Positions 1 to 9,534 of a stretch of 23,624 bases of DNA are shown here, one piece after another (the stretch's first letter is position 1; each line of letters opens with the position of its first letter). The DNA is taken from contig JADJYX010000008.1 in assembly GCA_016719535.1 (NCBI GenBank), positions 1-23,624 of the forward strand. Direction: 5' to 3'. The notes under the pieces were generated by a model that had not been told where the DNA came from, did not search any database, and saw only the letters and a program-made list of their open reading frames with translations. This DNA is from Rubrivivax sp. (lineage in GTDB: Bacteria > Pseudomonadota > Gammaproteobacteria > Burkholderiales > Burkholderiaceae_C). A program made the translations under genes and the position numbers.

Positions 1-3000
1 TTGCTGCCGGCCAACGAGCGGATGTACGGCAAGCTGGCGCTGGGCATCACGGTCACCGAATTCATGCCCGACGGCAAGAAGCACCAGCCGACGATTCCGG
101 TGATCGACTGGGCCGACCCGGCCGCCAACCGCTGGGACGTGACCGAAGAGATGGAGGTGCTCTCCGCCCAGGGTACACACCATCGCACGCCGGACGTGGT
201 GTGCTTCGTCAACGGGCTGCCGCTGGTGGTGATCGAAGCCAAGCGCCCGGAATCGACGCACGTCGGCAAGTCGATGGTGACTGAGGGTGTCAGCCAGCAC
301 CTGCGCAACCAGCGGCCGGACGAGATTCCGCATCTCTTTGGCTACGCCCAGCTGCTGCTGGCCGTGAGCCAGACCGAGGGCCGTTACGGCACCACGGGCA
401 CCGCTGCCAAGTTCTGGGCACGCTGGCGGGAGGAAGAGTTTGACGGGGCACATCTGGTTGCGGCCAAGAACGCCACGCTTCCGGCCGCTGTGCGTACCCG
501 GCTGTTCGAGGGCAAGCACGCGGCTCTGGCCAGCTACTTCGACGCACTGTGGGCGCAGCCGATGGAGCCCACCGACCAGGACCGCCTGCTGTGCAGTTTG
601 CTGACGCCAGCCCGCCTGCTCGAGTTCCTACGCAGCTACGTGCTGTTCGACCGCAAGGTCGGCAAGATTGTGGCCCGCTACCAGCAGTTCTTCGGCATCC
701 GGGCGCTGCTGACGCGCATCCAGCAAATACGGCCGGATGGCGGGCGTGAGGGCGGCGTGGTGTGGCACACCACGGGCTCTGGCAAGAGCTTCACGATGGT
801 TTTCCTCACCAAGGCGCTGCTGCTGGTGGACGCGTTGGCCGAGTGTTGCGTGGTGGTGGTGACCGACCGCGTGGACCTGGAAGGGCAACTTTTTCGTAAC
901 TTTATCTTGGGCGGTGCCTTCGGCTCGGCCATCGCGTCGCTGAAGGATGGCGAGAAGAGCCGTGCGATGACCGGCCGTGACCTCGCGCGCCGCATCGGCA
1001 GCGGCACGGAGCGCATCACTTTCACGCTGGTGCACAAGTTCAACTCGGCGTCCAAGCTGCCGGAGTGCCGCAACCCCTCGGCCAACCTGATCGTGCTGGT
1101 GGACGAAGGCCACCGCAGCCATGGCGGCGAGACGCACGAGCGCATGAAGAAGGCGCTGCCGCGTGCGGCCTACATCGCCTTCACCGGCACGCCGCTGCTG
1201 AAGGACGAGAAGACGTCCAACAGGTTCGGCCTCATCGTGCATGCCTACACCATGCCGCGGGCCGTGGAAGACGAGACGGTGGCGCCGCTGCTGTACGAAG
1301 AGCGCGTTCCCGAGCTGACGATCAACGAAGAGGACGTCAACCGCTGGTTTGACAAGATCACCGCGGGCCTGAGCGACGCGCAGCGTGGTGACCTGAAGAA
1401 GAAGTTCGCGAAGAAGGGCGCCATCTACGGCGCGGCGGGCCGCATCGGAGTTGATCGCCTGGGACATCGCCACCCACTTCGACCAGAACATCAAGAAGCT
1501 GGACCTGGGCCTGAAGGGGCAGGTGGCCACCGACAGCAAGCTCGACGCCATCCGATACAAGCAGGCGCTGGACGATACGGGCCTGGTCACCAGCGCCATC
1601 GTCATCTCGCCGCCCGACACGCGCGAGGGCAACGCCGAGGTGGATGAGGACAAGCTGCCCGAAGTGCAGAAGTGGTGGAAGCAGACCGTGCTGGTACATG
1701 GCCTGGACGCCGAGACCTACGAGAGGCAGGTGGTGTCCGACTTCGGCACCGACGACGGGCCGGATCTGCTGATCGTGGTGGACAAGCTGCTCACGGGTTT
1801 CGACGAGCCCCGCAACACGGTGCTCTACATCGACAAGCCGCTGAAGGGCCACAACCTGATCCAGGCCGTCGCCCGCGTGAACCGGCTGCACGACGACAAG
1901 CGCTACGGTGTGCTGGTGGATTACCGCGGCATCCTGAAGGAGCTGGATACCGCGATCCGCGCCTACCAGGACCTGGAGACCCGCACCCAGGGCGGCTTCG
2001 ACGTGGCCGATATCGAGGGGCTCTACCGCAACGTCGACACCGAGTACAAGCGCCTGCCCGGGCTGCACGACCGCATGTGGTCGTTCTTCAAGGGCGTGGC
2101 CAACAAGCTGGACCGGGAGCAGTTCCGACAGGTGCTGACGCCCAGGTTCGTGAAAGCGCCCGACGGTGAGGAGTACGACGAACGGCAGAAGCTGCGCGAC
2201 GACTTCTACGCCGCGGTGACGGCCTTCGGCCTGTGCCTGCAGACGGCGCTGTCGAGCCGGAGCTTCTTCGAGGACAAGAGCTTCTCGGAAGCGCAGATCG
2301 CCCGCTACAAGGCCGACCTGCGCTTCTTCACTGAGCTGCGGATGACGGCGCGTCGTGACGCGATGGAGGTTGTGGACTACAGCGCCTACGAAGAGCAGAT
2401 CCGCAAGCAGGTCGACAAGCAGGTGATCGGCAAGGAAGTTCGCGAGCCCGAGGGTGTGTACCTGGTGCACCAGCTGGGCCAGGCCGAAAACCCGAAGGAC
2501 TGGTCGGAGGAGAAGACGCGCAACGAGACCGACCTGATCCGGACCCGGCTGCGCAAGACCATCGAACAGGAGCTGGCCGAGGATCCATATGCACAGAAGG
2601 TGTTCGGCGAATTGCTGCGCCAGGCCATCGCCGAGGCGGAGGCCATGTTCGACCATCCGTTGAAGCAGTACGCGCTGTTCAAAGGCTTTGAGGAGCAGCT
2701 TGCGGCGCGCCAGACCCCCGGCGTTCCGGATGTCTTGGGCGATGAACCCCACGCCAAGGCCTACTACGGTGCGCTGAAGTTGACAGTCGATGACGATGTG
2801 GATGCCGAGCGAGAGGCGGTTTTCGTCGCTGAGGCGCGTGCCATCGACGCGTGCGTCAGGACGGCCGTGGCAGAAAACTCGCTGAATCCACAGAGCATCG
2901 AGGCGGCGATCCGCAAGGCGCTACTGCCGCGTCTGTTCGGTCTGCTGGGTCTGGACGCTGCGAAGGCCGTGATCGACCAGGTGGTTCACATCACGCGCCT

Positions 3001-3022
3001 TGGTCTGGGTCGCTTTGAATGA
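1..3022 (+). CDS. hsdR: Type I restriction enzyme R subunit (HsdR), 5' end outside window, one frameshift
   Basis: This is the ATP-dependent translocase and nuclease subunit of a type I restriction-modification system. The N-terminal nuclease shows the PD-(D/E)xK pattern: TPD at about residue 65 and VVIEAKRPE at about 79-81. The motor follows, with Walker A HTTGSGKSF (about 256), motif II VDEGH (about 367), motif III FTGTP (about 394) and motif VI QAVARVNR (near 1863-1886). A helical C-terminal domain runs to the TGA at 3020-3022. The first codons match the inside of the family (LLPANERMYGKLA), so roughly 100 residues lie upstream of the window. One extra G in the run near 1447 moves the frame; removing it gives RIELIAWDIATHF. 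The hsdM and hsdS partners must lie upstream. Identity is very secure; whether the frameshift is real is not. Confidence 0.95.
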
Positions 3023-3757
3023 CCCAGCATTCGAGGGTTCGCTATGGCGATGCGGTCATCCACTTCCGCATCGACAGAGCAGCTCGTGCATCGCCACGGA
3101 TCCGGGTCCATGTGGAGCCGGATGGGCAGGTGATCGGTGCGGGCACTGGGCGACGTCTCGGACTCAGCTGTTGACGAGGTGGTGAGGCGACGAGCGAGAT
3201 GGATCTACGCCCACCTGCAGGCAATCAACCTCCGAAAATCGCAGCTTTCGCATCGCGACTGGGTGAGCGGCGAATCTCATCGTTACCTTGGGCGCCGGTA
3301 CATGCTGAAGGTCTGCGTCGACCCCAAGGAAGTTGAGCGCGTGAACCTGACCCGAGGGCAGATTCGGGTGAGCGTGCAGGCAGCTGATCGCGCACGGGTG
3401 CGAAGCCTGGTCCAAGGCTGGTATCGCGAGCGAGCAGGCGCATGGCTTCGAGATCGGGTGGCCGAGCTGGCGGGACGTCTACCGTGGGTGCGGCGGTCGC
3501 CCACCGTCGCCATCCGGCAAATGAAAAGCCGATGGGGAAGCTGTTCCCCCGCCGGGCGCCTGACGCTCAACCCGGTGTTGATCCGCGCGCCCAGAGAAGC
3601 CGTGGACTACGTGATCATCCACGAGCTCTGCCACCTCCGGCATCACAACCACAGCAAAGCTTTCTACACATTGCTCGGGCGCTATGTTCCTGGCTGGGAA
3701 GGCATCAAAAAGCGGTTGGACGATGCGGCTGACACCCTGCTCGCTGAGTTCGGCTGA
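3019..3757 (+). CDS. YgjP/SprT-like zinc metallopeptidase (M48-type, DUF45), one frameshift
   Basis: This is a predicted zinc-dependent peptidase of the YgjP (DUF45, COG1451) family, about 245 residues. The motif HELCHLRHHNHSKAF near 3619-3663 supplies the HExxH zinc ligands and the following conserved His. An upstream stretch (RRSPTVAIRQMKSRWGSC) is also typical of the family. The ATG at 3019 overlaps the hsdR stop as ATGA, so the two genes are translationally coupled. The first about 39 codons are in frame 1 and the rest in frame 2; an extra G near 3135 accounts for this. Genes of this family are known to sit beside type I restriction genes, but their job there is not established. No signal peptide is seen, so it is probably cytoplasmic. 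The stop is at 3755-3757. Confidence 0.85.
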
Positions 3758-3780
3758 CGTGTGAGCGTCTTGCCGGGCCA

Positions 3781-4248
3781 TCAGCTGGCCTTGCCGGGCG
3801 AAGCCGGCGCCGCGCGCAACCGGCCGGCCATGCGCAGGCCATCGCGCACGTTCAACCCCATCAGCACGAGGTTGGTGGCGCCCGCGACAAGCTCGATGAT
3901 CTGAACGACGTAGAAGCGCCCGTCGGACGTGCCCGCAGTCGCCCAGCTGTTCAGCACGAGGGCGCAGGGCACCAGCACGAGCAACCCGTTGGCGGCGATG
4001 AAGGGCATGCGCTTCCTCTTGGCGTCGACGATCCGGCCCCTTGCGTGAATGGCCGAGAACATGCCGCTGCCACCGGCCGCCGCCATCGCCGGAATCATGA
4101 TCCACAGGCCCGGCGCGACGATCAGCGCCTTCAGCTGCGCCACCGCCGCCGGCGACCCGAACAGCTCCGTCAGGACGGTGGAAAGGAAGAAGATGACGAG
4201 GCACAGCGGGGCGAGGATGCCCGCGATGAGGTGGACACGTCGAGGCAA
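3781..4248 (-). CDS. Small integral membrane protein, TTG start
   Basis: A protein of about 155 residues with four predicted membrane segments: LIAGILAPLCLVIFFLSTVL, a segment around PGLWIMIPAMAAAGG, one around FIAANGLLVLVPCALVL, and a last one around VVQIIELVAGATNLVLMGL. The frame is open up to 4443, but the upstream part is not protein-like. The TTG at 4246-4248 is preceded by GGAG with a good spacing, so I place the start there. The gene reads as one intact frame, which is rare in this window. It diverges from the LysR gene at 4424, a common arrangement for a LysR regulator and its target. I do not recognise the family and assign no function. Confidence 0.6.
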   Translation of the reverse strand: MPRRVHLIAGILAPLCLVIFFLSTVLTELFGSPAAVAQLKALIVAPGLWIMIPAMAAAGGSGMFSAIHARGRIVDAKRKRMPFIAANGLLVLVPCALVLNSWATAGTSDGRFYVVQIIELVAGATNLVLMGLNVRDGLRMAGRLRAAPASPGKAS

Positions 4249-4423
4249 GGCGATTTCTCCGATGGCTTCGGTTTCAAGGGGCGCGAACCGGGCATGCGGC
4301 GTCTGCGGTGTGCGCTGTCGATGCCTGCACTGTAGGAACCGCGTGGCGCTGCGCATAGCCTGAAGGCGGCGACACACTGTTGGGCATGCACAGACAATCG
4401 ACGCTTCCCACCGGAGCAGCCCC
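4249..4423. promoter_or_regulatory. Divergent intergenic region between membrane protein and LysR gene
   Basis: 175 bp separate the starts of two divergent genes, so both promoters and any LysR operator should lie here. Nothing convincing can be pointed to: there is no clear -35/-10 pair and no unambiguous T-N11-A palindrome. The call rests on gene arrangement only. Confidence 0.35.
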
Positions 4424-5341
4424 ATGGACCGATTCGACGCCATGCGCGCCTTCGTGCAGGTGCTGGAAAGCGGCAGCTACACGCGGGCAGCGATGCAGCT
4501 CGGCCTGCACAAGGCCACCGTCAGCCAGCAGATCCAGCGGCTCGAAGCAAGCTCGGCACGCGGCTGCTCACGCGCACGACGCGCTCGGTCACCCCACCGA
4601 AGAGGGGCGGGCCTACCACCCGCATGCATGCGCCATCCCGCAGCAGGTGGACGAGGTGGAGACGATGCTGCGCAAGGCACCAGCGCGCCGGCGGGGCACC
4701 TGCGGGTCGACGTTCCGGTGGCCATGGGCCGCCTGGTTTTCGCGCCCGAGATCGGCCGTTTTCTCGAGCGCTACCCAAGGATCACGCTCGAGCTGGGATG
4801 CAACGACCGCGCCGTCGACCTGGTGCAGGAAGGCGTGGATTGCGCGCTGCGCGGGGGGCCGCTGCCGGACTCGCGGCTGTCGGCGCGCCGGGTCGGTGAC
4901 CTGCGCTTCGTGCTGTGCGCCGCGCCGCCCTACATCGACCGGCACGGGCTCCCGACACTTGCAGGCCCTGGCCCGCCATCACCAGATCGGCTTCGTACGG
5001 GCGTCGACGGCCAGGGTGCGACCGGTGACCTTGCTTCCGAGACGGGCCGCCAGGTGGAGCTCGACGTGGCGGCGCGCTTCGTCACCACCGACAGCGCGGC
5101 AGCCCTGAGCGCGGGCCTGGATGGGCTGGGCCTCATCGTGCTGGCTGGAATTCGTGGCCAGCCACCACCCGGCCAGTGGCGCGCTGGTGCGCGTGCTGCC
5201 CGGCTGGCAATGCCCTTCGCTGCCGCTGCACCTGATGACACCCACCACACGCAAGCGTGCGGCGCGGGTACAGGCCTTCTATGGACTGGGCGCATGCGCT
5301 CTTGCTCGCGGCGCCTGGGGGCGCAGCTGGAGGTCCGGTGA
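4424..5341 (+). CDS. LysR-family transcriptional regulator, several frameshifts
   Basis: The N-terminal winged helix-turn-helix is clear: MDRFDAMRAFVQVLESGSYT, then AAMQLGLHKATVSQQIQRLE, then (in another frame, from 4549) KLGTRLLTRTTRSVTP and TEEGRAY. A substrate-binding domain follows with GHLRVDVPVAMGRLVFAPEI, FLERYPRITLELGCNDRAVD and LVQEGVDCALRGGPLPDSRL, all typical of the family. At least five changes of frame are needed to follow the homology from 4424 to about 5280. The end is uncertain: one frame stops at 5341, another near 5436. The effector is unknown. By position it probably regulates the divergent membrane protein or itself. Given indels everywhere in the window, I treat it as a gene with sequencing errors, but a true pseudogene cannot be excluded. 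Confidence 0.75.
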   Translation: MDRFDAMRAFVQVLESGSYTRAAMQLGLHKATVSQQIQRLEASSARGCSRARRARSPHRRGAGLPPACMRHPAAGGRGGDDAAQGTSAPAGHLRVDVPVAMGRLVFAPEIGRFLERYPRITLELGCNDRAVDLVQEGVDCALRGGPLPDSRLSARRVGDLRFVLCAAPPYIDRHGLPTLAGPGPPSPDRLRTGVDGQGATGDLASETGRQVELDVAARFVTTDSAAALSAGLDGLGLIVLAGIRGQPPPGQWRAGARAARLAMPFAAAAPDDTHHTQACGAGTGLLWTGRMRSCSRRLGAQLEVR

Positions 5342-5475
5342 CAGCCGATCCCTGGCCGGTCCTGCTGCGCAGCGACGCAGGCGCGCCGTGCCGCTCGAGA
5401 CCGACCGGCATCGACCGCGCCGCAGCGGCTGGATAAACTCCCGTCTTCCGCGCGACCCCCTTCCGTGACCCGGCG

Positions 5476-6142
5476 ATGAAGCTGCTCGACACCCGCAGGA
5501 CGAACATGTGCTGATCGATCAGGTGCTCGGATCCCTCAGGACCTATGTCGACGGGCTCGTCGACGGGACTGCGGATCCGGATGACGGCGCCAGGTTCGCC
5601 GCGTTCTTCACCGAGTTCGCCGGCCATTTCCATCACGATCGCGAGGAGCATGTGCTCTTCCGCGCGCTGGTCTCGCCAAGCGGACCTGCCCGCCGACCGC
5701 GGACCCTTGCACGCCCTGGCCCGCGGAGCACGCTGATACGGGAGGCGTGGCTGGGACGAGATGACGCCGTTGCTCGACCACAGGCCGCAGTCGGCGGACG
5801 ACGGGGCCCGGCTTCAGGCCCTGGCCGTGCGCTACTCGCACCGCTTTCTGGCGTCACATCGACGCGGAGAATTCCGTCCTCTTCCCGCAGGGCGAGGAAC
5901 GGCTGGTCCTGAGCGGCATCCGCGAGCTCGCGGATCGGCCGATGAGCGACGCAGCGGCGGCCGCGCGCCAGGGCGCCGCGGCGCTGCTGGTCCGTTACCC
6001 GCCGCTCGAGGACGATGCGCTGACGCGCGGCGACGGTTGTTTCATGTGCCGGTCCCACGGCACGACCTGCAACGGACTCGAGGCCGAGTGGTGGACCGAG
6101 CTCGAATGGGAGGCGTTCCGCGACCGGGACACGAGCGACTGA
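5476..6142 (+). CDS. Hemerythrin-like (HHE cation-binding) protein with cysteine-rich C-terminus, frameshifted
   Basis: About 220 residues. It starts MKLLD at 5476, then changes frame to DEHVLIDQVLGSLRTYVDG. The HHE pattern is visible: EHVLIDQ with its His, then FAGHFHHDREEHVLF near 5620-5660, and later YSHRFWRHIDAENSVLFPQG (spanning a frame change near 5845-5885). These are the repeated His and Glu ligands of a non-haem diiron four-helix bundle. The C-terminus, in one clean frame from 5942, carries DGCFMCRSHGTTCNG followed by the Trp-rich EAEWWTELEWEAF. The three-cysteine tail is not part of the hemerythrin fold. Family members bind or sense oxygen, iron or NO; which applies here cannot be said. 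It converges on the gene at 6293. Confidence 0.75.
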
Positions 6143-6292
6143 TCGCGCGGGCGCGGCTCGCCGCCCCTGCCCACCGGTCGATGCCGCGCGCGGTGCGTCA
6201 GCGCACCGGGGCGAGGGCCGTCGCGTGCTGCAAGCCACCGGTTGGGTCGATCGAGGCTCACGCCCGGTCTTCCCGGAGCCTGCACATCGACA

Positions 6293-7507
6293 TCACTGCC
6301 ACGCCCGGCCGGCCGGGTGGGCCGCGCCGGCGTCACTCCAGCACCCCAGGTCCACCTCGAAGGCCCAGAAGCTGAGCAGGATGTGCGACACCGAGACGCG
6401 CCAGCCCGCGCTGGCGCGCATACAGCCAGCCCAGAAGAGGCCGGCGACGAAGGCCGTCACCGCCAGCCCGGTCGACACGTACAGGTGCGCCGACGAGAAG
6501 ATGATGTTGGCGCCGACGATGGCCTGCCAGTCCCTGCCGCGGCCGGTAGAGGAAGTGCGCCAGCGGCCCCTGCACGCCGCCGCGGTAGATCAGCTCCTGG
6601 AAGGGCGCGAAGACCACATAGGCCAGCGCCAGCCAGGGGATTTGAAGCCGCTGGCCGGCATGCCCGCTGGCGGCGGCGAGAACATCTGCAGCAGCGGCAG
6701 GCCGTGCATGGCCGGCACCCAGTTCACCAGCGCCCATTTCAGCAGCACCGCGCCGGCCAGCCACGGCAGCGTCAGCAGCACGGCCTCGCGCACGTGGCGG
6801 CGGCACCCTGCAGCGTCAGCCCGAAGAAGCGCGCCGGGTAGCCCGAGACGCGCACGAAGACGAACAGGATCGCGCAGCAGGCGACGATGAAGGGCACGGT
6901 GATGAATTCGCTGCGGCCCAGCGCTTCCTTCACCTGCACGGCCGTGCCCAGCAGCCAGGTGTAGGAGCGTAGGCCAGCATCAGCAGCAGCGTGAAGCGGC
7001 CCATCACCGAACGCGTGCGCCCCTCCTCCAGTGCGCGGTCGGACGCCGCCACCGCGCGCGCTGGACTGGCGCAACCGCTCGGCCACCAGGGCGCCGATGT
7101 CCACCAGCACCGGCACCAGCGTCGGCCGCGCCTCGGCCTGCGCCACGATGCCGGCCAGCGGCAGCACCAGCGTGCGCACCGCGCCGACGGCGCGCACCGT
7201 GGCCGAGCGCGATACGCGGTCGAAGAGCGCCATCTCGCCGAAGGAATCGCCGGCGCCGAGCTGGTTGATGACATGCTCGCCGCCGTCGCCACGCTTGATC
7301 ACCTGCGCCCGGCCGCGCTCGATCGCATGAGCGCGGTCGCCGGTCGCCTTCGCGCACGATGTCGGCACCGTCGGCATGGTCGACGAAGTGCGCGCCGGCG
7401 GCCAGCGCGGCCAGGTCGTCGGCGCTGCAGCGCCTGAAGATGGGGCTGCAGCCCAGCAGGGCCTGGGCCCGCGCCTGCTGCTGCACGGTGGGGTCGGAGG
7501 TGGACAT
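6293..7507 (-). CDS. Cyclic-nucleotide-binding domain fused to CPBP-type intramembrane protease, frameshifted
   Basis: About 405 residues, starting MSTSDPTVQQQARAQALLG at 7507. Residues about 1-150 form a cNMP-binding domain with a phosphate-binding cassette GDSFGEMALFDRVSRSATVR near 7185-7250, Arg included. A membrane part follows, with segments around TWLLGTAVQVKEAL, FIVACCAILFVFVRV, LLTLPWLAGAVLLKWALV and ALAYVVFAPF. It carries the CPBP (CAAX protease/bacteriocin-processing) motifs: FQELIYRGG (motif 1, the QE variant of EExxxR), NIIFSSAHL (motif 2 His) and VSVSHILLSFW (C-terminal). At least four frame changes are needed. This would be a membrane metalloprotease with a cytoplasmic ligand-sensing domain; substrate and ligand are unknown. 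It diverges from the acyltransferase with 58 bp between starts. Confidence 0.75.
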
Positions 7508-7565
7508 GGCGACGTGTAGCGTAGCGGCTGCGCGGGTGCGTCCGCCGGGCACTATGCCCGCCCGC

Positions 7566-8163
7566 ATGACCACCACCACTCTTCGAGCAGCCCCCGCTGG
7601 CCCGCCCCTTGCTGCGCCGCCTGTCGCTCGTGCTGCTGCGGCTGACCGGCTGGCGCGTCGAGGGCGAGCTGTCTGCCCTGGCGCCGCGCTGCGTGGTGAT
7701 CGCCGCGCCGCACACCAGCAACTGGGACTTCCCGTACACACTGCTCGGCGCCTTTGCGCTCGGCATGCACATCCGCTGGCTCGGCAAGTCCGCGCTCTTT
7801 CGCCCGCCGTTCGGGCCGCTGATGCGCTGGCTGGGCGGCATCGCGGTGCGGCGCGACCGCTCCACCAACCTGGTGGCATCGTCGATCGACGCGCTGAAGG
7901 CTGCACCCGGCCCGCTGCAGCTGGTGCTGGCGCCCGAGGGCACGCGTGCCCACACGACGCAGTGGAAGACCGGCTTCCACCACATCGCCCGCGGCGCCGA
8001 GCTGCCGATCCAGCTTGTCCTACCTGGACTGGGGGCAGCGCCGGCTGGGCCTGGGCCCGCTGGTCGAGCCGACGGCCGATGTCGATGGCGACATCGCCCG
8101 CATCCGCGCCTTCTATGCGCCGTTTCGCGGCCGCAACGCCGACCAGTTGACCGCGGCGGCTGA
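7566..8163 (+). CDS. PlsC-like acyltransferase (1-acylglycerol-3-phosphate acyltransferase family)
   Basis: About 200 residues. The acyltransferase HX4D motif is seen as APHTSNWDF near 7708-7734 and the substrate motif as APEGTRAHTTQWKTGFHHI near 7933-7989. Between them lies the WLGGIAVRRDRS block usual in this small COG0204 subfamily. The ATG at 7566 is in a different frame from the main body, which is open from 7567 on; an indel in the ACC-rich start explains it (MTTT then PLFEQPPLARPLLRRL). A second frameshift near 8015 moves the tail to LSYLDWGQRRLGLGPLVEPT, ending at about 8163. The expected role is acyl transfer to a lysophospholipid or related lipid at the inner membrane. The partner gene at 6293 diverges. 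Confidence 0.85.
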
Positions 8164-8305
8164 GCCCGGTCAGCATGGGCGGGAACCCACGACAGCGTGT
8201 CGTTGTTCGGGAAGCACAGGCCCGCGGGCACCGCAGCTGGCGGACCACGGCTTCGACGGTCGTGAGCGTGCCGCCGTGGCCGAGCGCATTCACGTCACTC
8301 TCAAG

Positions 8306-8430
8306 CAAATGTGGGCCCTTCTGCGTGACCCCCGGGGCGGGGGGCGCAGCCCGCCCGGGGTGGGCAAATGTGGCTTTGCCACCGCTGGGCGGGCGCAGCC
8401 CGGCCTGGGGGTGCTCAGGCTGAGCTGGGG
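8306..8430. repeat. Two degenerate copies of a GC-rich intergenic repeat with internal hairpin
   Basis: Two units begin with CAAATGTGG at 8306 and 8365, 59 bp apart. Each then contains a GGGCGCAGCCCG core. The first also holds an imperfect inverted repeat at 8329-8360 (CCCCGGGGCGGG against CCCGCCCGGGG). The sequence lies between two genes and carries no convincing protein. It looks like a family of dispersed intergenic repeats, but that needs other copies in the genome to be shown. Confidence 0.5.
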
Positions 8431-8990
8431 CGTCTTGAACCTGTACAAGTCCATCCACAGCAGGTTGGCCCGCAGCCCACGCGCAGGGCCTTCCGTGATG
8501 GCGGGAATGCACGTCCCGAATCATCTGCGGCATACGCGGGGTTCGGGCGTTCCAGCTCGCCCCTGAGGCCAGGCCAGGACAGCCGTCGCCGATCGCCCGC
8601 CGCAGGCCGGACTGAAAGCCGGCCTGGGGCGGCGCTGGCGCAGGAATCGGTCTGCGGCCGTGCTCGACACCGAGCCGCGCGACGGCGCGCGTCGGTGCCA
8701 CGGCTCGACAACACCTCACGACCGGGCGCTTTCCCCACGCGCGCGGCGCCTCGGCGGCGTCGCGCCGGATTGTCCCAGCGCAATGCCGTCGGGCAGCGGG
8801 CGCATGGTTGCGCGGTCGAGATGGTCGGCCCGCAGTGAGGACGCGAGATGGTGACTCCGGACATTGAACCTGGGGAATTGAGGCGGTGCCTTTCCGGGAG
8901 TTCGTCGGGCCGCGGTTGGAAGCGGCCTTTCGACCTTGATCGCCGAGGGGGGGGGCGTCTCGACTTCAGCGGCGCGTCGACCGACAGCCT
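8431..8990. other. Stretch without a convincing gene
   Basis: Open frames on both strands here are low-complexity, Arg/Pro/Ala-rich and unlike real proteins. A run of nine G lies near 8947-8955. On the minus strand near 8850-8990 there is a peptide-like stretch (PQFPRFNVRSHHLASSL) that I read as a translated intergenic repeat, not a gene. Just before this stretch, at 8164-8305, minus-strand fragments such as AGLCFPNNDTLSWVPAHAD could be part of a decayed gene, but no start, stop or motif supports it. Confidence 0.4.
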
Positions 8991-9200
8991 CTACCAGTTG
9001 ACGTCCGTCGTGACCCACAACTGGCCCCGATCGACCGTGACCGCGATTGGTACCGCCCGCTGACCGCGGGCGTCACCGGTAGGGTCGACGTCGAGAAGAT
9101 GCGGCGTCGAAACTTCTGCCGATATCGCCGACGCCGCGAGTTGCGAGGCGGTGCGCGCGAGCTGCCGCGCGAGCTTGGCCAGTCGATCGTCTACACTCAT
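8991..9200 (-). CDS. Small hypothetical protein
   Basis: A 69-residue frame starting MSVDDRLAKLARQLARTASQ, with a helical N-terminal half (regular Leu/Ala spacing, charged Arg and Lys) and a strand-rich second half (GQRAVPIAVTVDRGQLWVTT). Composition is protein-like, unlike its neighbours. It diverges from the LysM gene at 9284. The stop at 8991-8993 may be premature, since the next residues in neighbouring frames also look plausible. No family is recognised and no function is assigned. Confidence 0.4.
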   Translation of the reverse strand: MSVDDRLAKLARQLARTASQLAASAISAEVSTPHLLDVDPTGDARGQRAVPIAVTVDRGQLWVTTDVNW

Positions 9201-9283
9201 GGCCCATGGGGGCAGGCGCATCCTCGGGCTCAGAGTGGCGGCGTCGACCCAGGTCGAGCCCACGTCGGCGACGCCGGGAATCC

Positions 9284-9534
9284 ATGTTCATCAACCCGTT
9301 GCACGCCGACTTCGTGCCCTTGATGGACGACTTCCGCCGGAAGCGCTGCCGCTATCCGGCCCGGCGACTCGCCAACCCGGATCGCCGACCATCGGATCCG
9401 GCCCCGCTCACGCAAACTGGACCGCGCTGTAACCACGCTTCCGCGGCCAGGACGGCCAGCGCAACCGCGATCTGCTGCGCAGCAACAACCCGAACCTGAT
9501 CTTCCCGAACGAGGAGATCTGGGTGCCCGACTAA
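9284..9534 (+). CDS. Small LysM-domain protein, frameshifted
   Basis: The reading starts MFINPLHADFVPLMDDFRR at 9284. It then follows a second frame with IRPGDSPTRIAD, matching the start of a LysM domain (vkpGDsLtrIA), and a third with RDLLRSNNPNLIFPNEEIWV ending in PD and a double stop TAATAA at 9532. The last part is the conserved LysM end (N-P-d-lI-P-g). The whole is about 83 residues, one LysM module with a short N-terminal tail and no visible signal peptide. LysM modules bind peptidoglycan or related glycans. An in-frame TAA at 9430 is probably an error within WTALYNRFRG. It overlaps the stop of the convergent gene at 9531. Confidence 0.6.

Noticed and set aside
1358..2752. 464-codon open frame antisense to hsdR
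   Set aside because: hsdR motifs are unmistakable on the other strand, and the antisense product has no recognisable domain.
7004..8719. 571-codon open frame on the minus strand
   Set aside because: It runs antisense through the acyltransferase and partly through the cNMP/CPBP gene in the wrong frame; its Arg/Ala/Pro-rich translation has no motif. It is a GC-rich shadow, apart from short pieces of the true cNMP domain.
8848..9063. 71-codon plus-strand frame starting at 8848
   Set aside because: Antisense to the more protein-like small gene at 8991-9200; no recognisable motif and a nine-G run inside.
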